Below are positions 49,462 to 59,945 of a stretch of 64,000 nt of DNA, in pieces. The translations under genes were made by a program, and so were the position numbers. Positions within the stretch are counted from its first letter, which is position 1; each line of letters opens with the position of its first letter. Location of the stretch: NCBI RefSeq assembly GCF_000524195.1, contig NW_020170412.1:632929-696928 (forward strand), written 5' to 3'. This DNA is from Echinococcus granulosus. Lineage: Eukaryota; Platyhelminthes; Cestoda; Cyclophyllidea; Taeniidae. The notes beneath the pieces were generated by a model that was not told the DNA's origin, did not search any database, and saw only the letters and a program-made list of their open reading frames with translations.

Positions 49462-50400
49462 TCAACGGTATCCTGGAGTGACGAAAGTGCTTGGCAGGGA
49501 GGCCTGTTGCGCAGCGTTATTTGCAGTAGAGTTGGTAGCAGTGCCTATAACCTGCGTCTGGCCATTTCCGATCGGGGTGGCGAACTGCACACCAGCCGCC
49601 TGTATTGCCGATGGCGCCATCACAATGGTGGTAGTGGAGGGATTGATTATCGTCGCGCCCACGGGAAATCGACTCAAAATATACCGCGGTTGCTGCGGTC
49701 CCGTCGCTGTCGCGATCTGCACCGGACTCACCACCCGCAGTATGTTCGCTTGCGCCGGTGCGTTTACTGTCACAACCTTAGGTTGGGAGGGAGCGGCAAA
49801 GGTGGCGATTTGCGGTTGGACAGTGCCGTTCAAGGGAGCAGTAGCAAAACGCACGGGCACCACAGTGGTAGCTGGGACGTTGGGTGTAGCAGTAGCGAAA
49901 ATATACTGTGGCGCAGCGGCAGGAGGAGGAGCGGAGCTAGCGGCAGTGGTGGATGTGGACGTCGGCTGCTCCGAGTACGCGGTGATGCAAGCACGTTTCG
50001 TTGACCCACTACGCACGATATCGGTCATCGGTGGCGCCTGCGACTGCTGTGGCCAAGTTGATTGGACGACGTACTGGGACTTGACGCCAGAGAACGACTG
50101 CTGCTCGTCTGTTCTCGTTTCATCATCGTCCTCTTCCTCACCATCGTTGTCAGTGCAGGTGACGTCGGCAGCTTCCTCCTCCGCATCCTCTTCGTCCTCA
50201 TCTTCGAGAAGGACACTGGCTAGCTCAGGAATGTTTTTCGCGGTAATCTCGGCAAAGGGATTTTTGCTCCGAGACCCATATCCCCGCCTCCGTCGCTGGC
50301 GTTGGCGACGCCGGCTGATACCAACGTCGTCGTCCTCGGTGTCGGGGACGGGTTCGCCGGTCTGGTGCAACGCTGCGAGGGAAATCACCTCCTCCACCAT
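49462..50400 (-). CDS. Unidentified acidic, Gln/Thr/Pro-rich protein, possible transcription regulator
   Basis: Family not recognised. From the first ATG (50398-50400) the frame gives 312 residues without introns and ends VTPGYR-stop. The frame is also open upstream to about 50436, with a possible AAAGGCAG acceptor, so an upstream exon cannot be excluded. Visible regions: an Arg-rich segment (SRRRQRQRRRRGYGSR, NLS-like); NPFAEITAKNIPELASVLLE; a long Asp/Glu-rich tract; then about 190 residues rich in Gln, Thr, Ala, Pro and Val (VVQSTWPQQSQAPP; PQYIFATATPNVPATTVV; PRYILSRFPVGATI), like an activation domain. No DNA-binding domain is visible. The opposite strand is open over an even longer stretch. 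I prefer the minus strand for its basic/acidic/Q-rich layout and its match to the strand of all neighbours, but transcription evidence is needed. Confidence 0.5.
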   Translation of the reverse strand: MVEEVISLAALHQTGEPVPDTEDDDVGISRRRQRQRRRRGYGSRSKNPFAEITAKNIPELASVLLEDEDEEDAEEEAADVTCTDNDGEEEDDDETRTDEQQSFSGVKSQYVVQSTWPQQSQAPPMTDIVRSGSTKRACITAYSEQPTSTSTTAASSAPPPAAAPQYIFATATPNVPATTVVPVRFATAPLNGTVQPQIATFAAPSQPKVVTVNAPAQANILRVVSPVQIATATGPQQPRYILSRFPVGATIINPSTTTIVMAPSAIQAAGVQFATPIGNGQTQVIGTATNSTANNAAQQASLPSTFVTPGYR

Positions 50401-50814
50401 GCTCTCTACGGTTTCCACACTCCTGCCTTTACTCAAGGAAGAACACCAACAACTAGAAAACTTTTTGGAGCATCAGCATTAGTATCCAGTAGTCTATACT
50501 AATTTGACCGCCTTAATAGCAAGATGAAGAATCTGGGTTTATAGCACAGAGATAACGTCTTGAAGCCTGTACAATAGCATTCCCAAAGTAGCCAATATAA
50601 AAGCATGATGTGGATGAGAATTGGGTTAATTTTGTTATATTTTACTGTCTATCAGGGCGAGAAAAGTATTTGACACCTAAAATGACCACTTAGGGAAATC
50701 TTTCTTAATTATGGGTTTTAGATGATTAAGGATACAAAATAGTTCCAAATAAAGTACCTTTATCTTCTGGAAGACTAAACTTTGTGCCTTAAATTCAACG
50801 CCTCAAAATGTACA
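50401..50814. other. Spacer between TBPL1 and the Gln-rich gene
   Basis: About 410 AT-rich bases with no coding signal. If both gene models are right, the promoter of the Gln-rich gene lies here, very close to the TBPL1 3' end. Confidence 0.35.
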
Positions 50815-53233
50815 CTACAAAAGCTCTAACTTCTTACCAAAATCGGGGATGTACGGGAGAATTTCAAAGTTTCTGGCTACCTTGACTTATCGTTTTCACT
50901 CAGGAGGCTTATTTCAGTGAATAGATAAAGATTAATGGGAATCATTACCGATCTAACCTCTTAACAGCTATAAAACTATTCTGTTCGTGCAGCATTAGCC
51001 AGAACAGAAAGCAATCTTCGGTAGCAAGGCTCTTAAAATGAACCAGAAGAAACTACATTATTATAGTTATTGAATATGTAAGCAAACTACAAGTACTATG
51101 CTGGCCATAGGATCCCATCTAGTCTAGAGACACAGACGATCCTTTGCGTTATTAAAGCGCTGCATCTGCAGGGATCAAGAACACAAAGCATACCTATCAT
51201 AACCATTTTACTGGTGGAAAAGAGCTTCAGAGTATTCCTAGTGTCCTCCTCCACCCAGTAAGTCAACCATGGTCCCAATTCCGGCTCGTAGCTGTGGTGC
51301 AAAAGATGGAGGGGTTCAGGCAGCCCTAGCAAACAAGTCAAACAGGGAGTAGAGGGATGGAGGGGGACCAGAAATACCTCATAGCTCTGGGGCGTTCCTT
51401 GGCGAGGTCATCCAAGCGCACTCGGAAGGGCAGTTTACAGGTGGCCATGATATTTAAGATTCGGTATTTGGTGAACCGACAGGGAAAACCGACCAGGGAG
51501 ATTCGTCGCGCTATTCGTCTTGCGCCTTTTTTTGCATTCGCCAAACTAGAAGTCGAGCACCAAGACGGGCGGGAAGTAGAAGGAGAAAGCAACGTCATCT
51601 CAAGGAAAAACGACACAGAACTCATTTCATCCAACGAAATAACCTTTCAAACTGCGTTTGGACCCCAACTAAGCTTTGGATCACTTGAAAAAGATTTATC
51701 CATGTTCACCCCCGACAAACTATTTTTTTGCTAGACTAAACCAGCATGCTGATTACTAAGTGAAACAGAAACATTGGATTCCAGAGTAGCCTACAAACAT
51801 CCACGAGGCATTTAAAATGCAATTTTAGCCAGCTACTTAGTTATTGGCTTGTAAAAACGAACGCAGCTAAAGAGCACCTTTGCACATATATAGAGAGAGA
51901 GAGAGCAAAGAACAGGGGAAATGATGGATTAGCCATTATGGCAAATAGTGCCACGTGTAACAGAAATGGCTATAACTACCCCAAATTAAAGGAAGAAGAC
52001 CAGATAAGAGGCCTGCATATGAATAATTTGCAGAATACACAGAGTTCAGAGCAGTGATCCACACAACGTTACCAAAACTAGGAGCTCGTCGTAAAGAAAA
52101 AAAGGACGGTGGGCCTTCAGGTTAAAATAAGTATGTTGTGAAGCTCAAAACATAGAAAAGGCGATGAATGAAGACTCACGAATTGGCTCCGGTGCACCAG
52201 AACTTGCCACTGGACCAGATAGTGGCCACTATATACGGTCTACGCAGCCTCATTATGACGTGCTAAAGGCCAGAGGATAGAAAAATTATCTTGCTGACTT
52301 TAAGCCGAACAATCACATAGGCTATGCCATCGCATTACGGTCCTGCAATACCAGCATAAATAGGTCACATCGGAAACCAGCGGAGGTCAGGGGACTTGTG
52401 TGCGCAGGAAAATCAATACAAGCTACTGACTTTGCAGGAACCGACATGACCCAGTCAGTTGCACAATGAATGGAATAACTCTTCATTCGCATATATGAGC
52501 GCGAGTGCATACACAAGCATTAAGAGCTCTGACAACAAGTAATGCAATTGGCAGCTTGAGGAGCGTGCGTACACCCGTGCCAAACCAAAAAGACCAATGA
52601 GGTAAGATTAGATACTATGGCCCAAGCGTGCCAAAAGCGCTTCTTAGAAGCTACTCCGAAGACGGGACTGCACAGTGCATAATTAAGGTTAGATTCTTCT
52701 TCATTTTCCTGTGTTATTTTAGGCAATTCCATGCCCATATCAACACTGACGAAGCCTAAGTGTACCCGTGCACGGGAAGCAGTACAGACTGATGAAAAAG
52801 GTAACTGACACAGCTAATTACTGCAATACGAAAATACGAAGGTCTAGCATCTAATGCACTTTTGTTATACAATGACAAAATGCAGCTTAGCATGCTAAAA
52901 TTGTTTCAACACATAAAACGGGACCAATACAGTAAGGACAAGAAGTCTTACGTTTTGAAGAGGATTGTATTGGACGTTTACGCCTGATCTGGCTATCTCC
53001 TTCAGACGCAAATGACATCCCAAATGGGCCATACAAACCACGTTTGTGATGGTTAGCGTCACCGACGGGATCTCCTCGGAGGGCTCTTCACCTTGCTTTT
53101 CAGAAACTGGAAGATCTTGGGGTTCGGATGGGACCTGATCACCTCGAGCGGGAGGCAAGGGATCAAGGCAATCGCTGTTATTGTAAGAGTGCCCATTCGC
53201 AGATGACTCATGACCAGGGGATACCCCATACAT
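50815..53233 (-). CDS. TBPL1: TBP-like protein, TBPL1/TRF2 class (5 exons, about 233 aa)
   Basis: TBP-related core transcription factor, nuclear. In animals this class works at many TATA-less promoters. Exons 53233-52952, 52262-52180, 51545-51378 and 51291-51194 join in phase. A last exon 50885-50815 (VARNFEILPYIPDF, stop) fits phase but its AG acceptor is weak. First repeat: TITNVVCMAHLGCHLRLKEI, ARSGVNVQYNPLQN, IMRLRRPYIVATIWSSGKFW and CTGANS, then RRIARRISLVGFPCRFTKYRI. Second repeat: LNIMATCKLPFRVRLDDLA, SYEPELGPWLTYWV, and TLKLFSTSKMVMI. The TIWSSGKxxCTGA block and the MRLRRP lead-in match TBPL1 better than TBP. The approximately 60-residue N-terminus (EPQDLPVSEKQGEEPSEE) is acidic. The start ATG at 53233 follows a possible intron border, so an upstream exon is possible. 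Confidence 0.88.
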
Positions 53234-54381
53234 ATCTTATTATAGGAATAAAAGAATGTTACCCACCTCACGTCAACATTGTACTTATTACTGGCACAAC
53301 GCACGCAAATTTACCAGGCTCACATTGAAAATAGTAAAATAATAAAAGGTTCTTCACGAATTCATAAGACATTGTCTACGGCTTAGAAACCAAAAACCTA
53401 TCGCCATATTAACAACCATGCAGATTCTTACGCACAATTATATAGGGAAATGCAACAATATGCACAAACTAGGCATACTACACAACTACTTAGCTTGGCA
53501 AAGACCTGCTGACACTAGAAGATAGATCAGTTGCGAATATATTGAACGCACATATATTCATTCCGCGCCTTACCGAAGCTAATAAAACCCTACAAATATG
53601 CCAAAACCTTTATTTCACAGTCTCCCATTCATGAGAATAAGTACGATAACCTTGATGTGCAACACAGTTCTACAACAGCTGTAGCAACCTATCACAAAAT
53701 GCCCGCAGAAACAGCAAAGTGTAATTTAAAACAAATGCAAATTGTTGGGAATCGAAGCTACTGCAAACTAAAGTAAACATTAAAATGCTTTAAAAAGAGC
53801 ATTTTACATCTATTAAAATTTATTAATAAAAAGCGTAGCAGTAATTATCACAAATCTTCTTGATGAATAAAGACCTAACGATTACAAATCATAATTTTAA
53901 GTGACTTTTAGCAAACAGCGTAATCCCGCCTACTTTGACTAAGCTTTTATTGTGAAACGACTAGTATGAACCAGACTACTGCCACCTTCTTATCACTTCA
54001 CTACACACTTCCGGATTGACTGATCATGATTCACTAGCCCTTGGGATTTAATCAACTCGGTTTCGTAGGAGCTTAAAGTATTACGAACTTCCGTAAAGCA
54101 CGTCCATGTAGTGAATCTATAGGGACATTAGCGAATTTTTAGGGCCATGTTTTGGGTCGATCTCTAGTCTTGTTACGGTGGCTAAGGCGTCCGCAGAGTC
54201 CAACACGGCCAGACAGAATATCGAATTGTATCTAACATGTTGGTTGATGCACCTTCCATTGCGAAAACTTAAGCACTAACTGCAGTTCCAGCTTCACAAT
54301 GCCTAGGTACCCAGTACTGAAGCCTAGTGACCACGAAATTATTCCCACATCTCTGTTTTACTCGTTTTTCAAAACGCAGAA
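53234..54381. other. Intergenic region between the galactosyltransferase and TBPL1
   Basis: AT-rich, with many short stops in all frames and no gene signal. It holds the TBPL1 promoter and the 3' flank of the galactosyltransferase. I see no clear AATAAA just after the stop at 54382. Confidence 0.45.
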
Positions 54382-56889
54382 TCAATGTTTATTATAAAAT
54401 GGTTTCACGTTAAGTGCTCTGATTGGTTGAGGATCAATATAAAAATGCATAATATGTTTTTTTTCAAAGAGGCATTTCCGCCGAATGCCTCCGATTATGT
54501 CGCAGGCAGAACTGATATTCATTCGGATTATTTCGTACTTTGCCGAATTGAGTCCATCAAGACGATATCGCTTGAGGGCCATTTTTAATAATACGATCCT
54601 AGTGTACAAAACAAAACAAAAGACGCAGCCATCAGCGCCATCAACAAACAATTAATACGACTTGTCCTAGTCATAGTGGGCGAAATAATCAAAGTAAATT
54701 TTAACGTACGTAAAACGTTTAGTTTTGTGGTCATATTAGTTACCCATTTAGGCAAATCACTACTCCATTAGCATCATCAACCCTGATTCAGGGAAATGAG
54801 ATAAGGTGATGAAATTTCAGTCAAAAAATGCTTACGCTCTCCAGGCGTCTAAAGTCTCACTACTTTGATGAGGCAGCATGGTGTATCTCGTAGGATTCAG
54901 CATCGGCCTGGTGATGGGAATTCCTAGGAAGGACAGCCTTTAGAAGAAGAAAAAAAACAGTCTTTCCTTTGCATATTCTTCAGGATAAAGGGTAGTCAGT
55001 TGGCCCTCACCTTTCATACATGTCGTCGTCTTCAGCACCCCAGCCCCAAAACATATTGGAAAATCCATTTACTCGCAGGAAGTGCTGCAGTGGAAGCGCC
55101 AGGATTCCACCGATTAGATTTAGATAAGGTAAGCTAAATAAAGACAATTGAATCGACAAAAAAAACTGTATTTACATATAGCTCATAAGAATATACTATA
55201 TATTTATAAACTAGTCTCAGCACTATTCAGCCATAACTGCCCTTATAAATATGTATCGTCTAATTATTCTTCCATAAACATGTTTTATTAATCAATGGCC
55301 TAGAGCTGTCGCGTGTAACAGATAAATGAATCAAATTGACTTCAGGAAGGATGGGCTATCCGCATTACTAGTAGTGAATTCTCTAGTGTGTGTATCAACG
55401 AACAGTTTCAGCATAAAATAGTATTCCTATCTACGGTGTGCACTCATGTGTGATTAATAAGTCGATTAGTACAAAACTACATTTTCAGCGTGACCGTCAA
55501 CAGATTTACGAAGATGATTCTCGACAGTGCCAATCTCAAACACCACCTGCCTGTATTGAAACTTATCGACCATCACGGTCAAGTGGCGAGGATAATCGGG
55601 GCACTCGTAATAAACGACGTCTCCGGCGATGGGCACCAGATCCACGTCGTGGAAGATAATGCAATCAAACGGCACTTGTTTGCTCATTTCCACCACAGCG
55701 GCGTTCATTAACAGGCCTTTGTTGAATGCCAAGGTATCCGTCTGGGTAAAGAATCAAACTACAATCAGGAACTTCACCTTGAGTTGATAAAACTTTCTCG
55801 TGTCGTTTACTGTTTGGGAACGGTAGAGCTCTAACCGATCCAGACATTTAATTAGTTTTAAAATCTCACAATTTAACGATGGAAGAGTACTTACTAGCCA
55901 CTGTGTATGGCATACATACCTGCTCAACGATAGCGATGAAGGTGCAGACAGTATGTCGTTGAAGTAGGGGCAGAAGTTTCTTCAAAAGTGTCTTCAGTAG
56001 CTCCCAACGATCTCTGATGGGAAAGACCATGAGTACACGGGGATTGTTGGATGTTAGGCACTCTTCCTCGCACAATTCAATCGGTGTTTCATTCACGCTA
56101 CTGCCTATCGGCAAGCAAATGGCAGGTTAACACATTTGGAAGAAACTCAACTAAGTTTTCGATGTTTGAGGTGTCATGGAGAGTACGCCAACTGTTTGGA
56201 CATCTAATAAGACTCCTAGTCTACATGCCTGCCTGAGGCTTCTATTTCTTCTCAGCCTCTTAACCAAGGTTTGAATGGCCACCAATGATTGTGGCTCAAC
56301 AATCGGTATCTTTTTATAAGCGAACATTGGAAGCATTTCAAGAGTGTTCCATTGTTGTAAAATAGTCACGAGGAAAGCATAGAGTGTTCTAGTAAATTAT
56401 TCCTACACTTCCCTTGAGAATTATCTGGTAAAGAAACATGACCCACAGAACACATTTTACAAACACCAAACAACTGCTGAACGACATTTTCACCACTCAT
56501 GAAGGCATAATCATGACTGACAGTTCCCAAAGTCGGGGATATTCTAAGAGCTCACACCTTGTCAAGGAGAACCCTACCTCATGGATTCGAGGTAAGAAAA
56601 AGGTAAGCTCACCCTTGGTGCAAAATGAAGCCCTGATATTATCTTGCCGAGTAAAGACCTCCACGGCAAAATCCTCCACCGTTTTATTGGCCATTTGGGC
56701 CAGAGCCTGCAGCTCTGAAACCAACGCTACTTGCTTTTTCTTTTCGCTTCCACTTCCACCGTCGCCGTACCTGTTGGCAAACCTCCATTTGGCGATTTCG
56801 TCGAGGAGAGCCAAAACCAACACGCTTGCTAGCGCAACCAGTAGAAGGCCGGTGAAGAGACAGAGGGCTCTGCGTCCACGCCGAGCCAT
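54382..56889 (-). CDS. Beta-1,4-galactosyltransferase-like Golgi enzyme (6 exons, 364 aa)
   Basis: Type II Golgi glycosyltransferase of family GT7, expected to move Gal (or GalNAc) from UDP-sugar to terminal GlcNAc. Exons in phase: 56889-56613, 56104-55920, 55741-55551, 55133-55011, 54937-54836, 54598-54382. Layout: short basic cytosolic end (MARRGRR), membrane anchor at about residues 8-29 (LCLFTGLLLVALASVLVLAL), stem with NKT and NET sequons, PRVLMVFPIRDRWELL, FNKGLLMNAAVVEM, the metal-binding FHDVDLVP (DVD 186-188), CPDYPRHLTVMVDKFQY, then NGFSNMFWGWGAEDDDMYER (acceptor motif WGWGAEDDD, 247-255, Ala where most relatives have Gly), and DGLNSAKYEII near the end. The exon 3/exon 4 junction keeps frame only with a GC donor (CAATACAG|GCAGG). 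The C-terminal tail is longer than in vertebrate B4GALT. Which paralogue it is cannot be decided by eye. Confidence 0.9.
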
Positions 56890-56979
56890 GGCAGAGTGCA
56901 CGCCCGTGTATCGGTGATACGCATGCGTGTTCGGCCAGGCATGCGGACGATTTACTCCATCATGCCTGTAGACACAATG

Positions 56980-56984
56980 ATTGG
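56980..56984 (-). promoter_or_regulatory. CCAAT box upstream of the galactosyltransferase
   Basis: CCAAT on the minus strand, about 91-95 bases before the ATG at 56889, a typical distance for an NF-Y site. Short motif, so moderate confidence only. Confidence 0.4.
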
Positions 56985-57041
56985 CCAAGCGCAACCAGCC
57001 AATCAGGCAGGTTATGCTTTCTGCCGTGCGTCCACCGACGA

Positions 57042-57049
57042 TGACGTCA
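57042..57049. promoter_or_regulatory. Full CRE palindrome TGACGTCA
   Basis: A perfect 8-bp CREB/ATF consensus, 153 bases upstream of the galactosyltransferase ATG and near a CCAAT box. This pairing suggests the core promoter. Function is inferred from sequence and position. Confidence 0.5.
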
Positions 57050-58889
57050 AACGCTGAGGTGGTGGAAATGGATTGCCCTAATGACTTCAGGGCTTGCGGA
57101 CAAATTTTGTGGTCATTTTATGAATATCAATGCTCAACATAAAAAATGATCATATTAGACAAATTCTGAGCTGCGAATTCTGAATAACGTGGAGGAAAAC
57201 AATCGAAATTCCTGGTTTGACATCGTTTTGGCATTTCGTCAGCACCCTATCCATTTTTTCAGATGCTTTTATGCCACTGCTAAAGAAAAACGCACGGATA
57301 AATGTGAAAGGCAGCATGAATAGGTTTGCATATTTTTGCTGTCATGATGCGCAAAATTTGGACAAGTTTTTTTACTTAATAATAAAAGTAGCTATTTTAA
57401 TTGACAAAATTTTAAGCCGCGTAATGCGAAATTAGCCCTCCAGGAAGCAGCTTTGAAAGCCATTTGATTAACACGAAATAATCCGGATGGTTATAACGTA
57501 ACGGGCAAGATCTAAATGGCCGAGCCAAAGAAACCTCCACCAGACACAAACATTTCAAAGTATGAGAAAGGAAGTTGGACTTGCTTATTGCACTTAAAAA
57601 CCCAAAATTTTCCGAAAGAAAAGACTTTAACAATCGAAGAATGTTGAAAATGATCTCAAAGGAGGTAACATTTGCAAGTGAGCCTGTTAAAGCACTAGCA
57701 TTATTTCTGGTGCTACTGGTTAGCCAGCTAGGGACTTCAAAAGCTCACTATTAGTTTCTCATCATGCTTCGAATTAGTAAAGCTATTTTTTCCAATTTCT
57801 CCTAAATTTGCAGTCACGAAGTGGGTAAACCTCAAGTGCGTTTTATCGGCCTAAATGTACGTGGCCTTGTTGACTTAAGTAAGTAGCGCATTTTCGTACC
57901 AAAGTTATCACCAAGTGTGGAAACGAGGTGGTCTGGCGCGATATAAGTTGTAACCCTTAAGTAAAGATGACCATTAAGATTCTAGAATCTATTAAAGTGG
58001 AGCGAAACTTCTACTAGGCCTACTACCACTGCAAAGATTCCATTTCACGTTGTGATTCGCACTCTACTTTGTAAGTTTTTAATTAGTAGGTTGGGAAGTT
58101 TGAAAGTGGCGCCACAGAAATTCAGCCGACCACGGCCACTAGCTGGGATATCTGAGCTAGAGCTTTTGGAAGGGATAAATTTAAGCAAAACGCTAATATG
58201 TAAAAGTTATGAGGGGAAGCCGTATGTAAAGGCTCTAATTCCTGACGGCCTTGAGTTCATTAAATTTTTCTTTTAATAATTTCCACCAACTGTCAAAGTC
58301 GCTTAACATATTGAAAAAGGAAGAGAGAGTTACTTAACGCAATTTACGAAAACTAATTAACGCATAATATAGTACAGCAATGATGCAGAAAGTGAAAGCA
58401 CTACTCTCCTGACAAGGTCTCTAGTTGTTTGACATTTTAGTTCAGATAAATAAAAGCTGTACTAAACTCTCTAAAATGAAAGACGGGATGGAGAATAAGT
58501 AGGGCTCTCGGTATGGTAAAGGGTGATAATCCCGCTCCAGAAGATCATCCACCCACCTACACAACTTTACAGTGCGTGCCATCATCAGTGTACCGGACTA
58601 GCAATCACTGAATGTTATAAATTTATCTTCTTTACCCCTATCTTACAACTAATTTCTACTCAACTTATGAGGGTTAAAGCGGAGGAGTGATTACTTCAGC
58701 GGTGGTCGGAACAAAATCCAGCATCTGCGTTAAAATATAAACCCTTCTTAATTGCATGTTAAACCGGGCGCGTTCATCATGCGTTATCTTAGCTGGCTGT
58801 AAAAAGAGGGCTTTATATATTTGCAAAAGTTGAATCGGCTTCAGAAGCGATCTGAAATTCTTACACTGTATTGAAATGCTTTAATAGTT
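57050..58889. other. Intergenic DNA, nothing assigned
   Basis: AT-rich, with short plus-strand frames of 70-75 codons (57217, 58052) that lack motifs or splice support. No repeats of the TRIM-like family were recognised here. Confidence 0.45.
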
Positions 58890-59945
58890 TGTTTATCTCT
58901 GCATTTTAGCTGCGTGGACACTGAAAGCTCCGCTAATCTACTTTCGCCAGGTGGAATAGCCTTTGAGATGTGCCGCTAGTTCCTCAGCCCTTCTGCACGT
59001 TGGCTAAACGATTACTGCTTTAGTACTGTGACCTCTTTCAGCTTAAGAGAAGTCGAAGGATTGCTTCATTGATGACAGTGGCGAGCAAACTCGATCCCAA
59101 AAAACAAGTGCCCACAACGCTAAACAGTGACGTGAAGGAAGATGAGCATATACTGAAGAGCGAAATAGCTGTGATAACCTCAAACAGAAGAGTTAAAAAT
59201 GACGTCTCCGCTCGACAACTATCTTAGGCCAGCGTTTTGCAGGAGCGCTATTGACAGCTGAAGCGACACCAGACGTGTACCATCTGACATTTTTCGTTAC
59301 GGAGCGGTCTGAGCTACTGATAAGACGATGTCAGTGATGTTGCCATGCGAAAGCTCCTTTAGCGATCTACCCTCTGGATAGAACCCTGATAGATAGACAT
59401 GGTTGTTCAGCACCAAAGTTAGATCAAATTGTTAAGGAGGGGCAAACGCGAAACCACATTCTTAGCATAACTAGGTTAAATTCTATCCTGTTTTTGACTA
59501 GTTATAGACATATGGGATGGCTAGCACATTTCTTTCCCTCCAATACAGTTTTTAAGCAGGATGAAACTCCAGATCCATTGAAATTGTCAAGGGAAATGAG
59601 TGACGTTGCAGTCAAATACCTTCTAAGTTGTATGCGAATTAGATGACTGGTGCAACTGATTCGTGGGTGTTTTCCTTCCTACAGCACCGACTACGTTGTG
59701 ATGGCCGCCGACGCGGGAGGTCATCTGAGAGGGCGCCAAGGACGAGAATCATAGGAAGATAGGGTCTATTTACCACCATAGCAGTGGTGGGCAGTCAAAG
59801 CGCCGCGCTAGCACCTTGCTAAGGCGGCAAGGTCTTTGGACCGTATCAGTAGCTCTTAGCTCTTCGCCACGACGGCAAGTCATATTCCGTCTTCTTCCGA
59901 CTTGAGGAAAGACTCAACGGGATGCTACAAATGTATTGGTAAATT
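58890..59945 (+). mobile_element. TRIM-like LTR element, copy 2
   Basis: Starts with a terminal module (TCTGCATTTTAGCTGCGTGG, CTACTTTCGCCAGGTGG, CAGCCCTTCTGCACGTTGGC), followed by GTGGCGAGCAAACTCGATCCC, comparable to the sequence after the first module of copy 3. The internal module includes GGAGGGGCAAACGCGAAACC, CTCCAGATCCATTGAAATTG, GACGTTGCAGTCAAATACC and CAGCACCGACTACGTTGTGA. These parallel copies 1 and 3. A second, more decayed terminal module ends near 59885-59935 (CCGTCTTCTTCCGACTTGAGG, AAAGACTCAACGGGATGC). No reverse transcriptase, gag or integrase frame is present. Confidence 0.6.

Noticed and set aside
49202..50482. 426-codon plus-strand frame as a gene
   Set aside because: It includes a microsatellite-encoded Thr-His run, has no domain, and opposes a better-structured minus-strand frame. 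Kept only as a finding.
51292..51340. AG acceptor at TTTGCTAG before GGCTGCC for the fourth TBPL1 exon
   Set aside because: It shifts the frame away from SYEPELGP. The acceptor CACCACAG at 51292-51294 restores it.
51357..51734. 125-codon plus-strand frame
   Set aside because: It overlaps a TBPL1 exon in antisense; the minus strand carries clear TBP-fold motifs.
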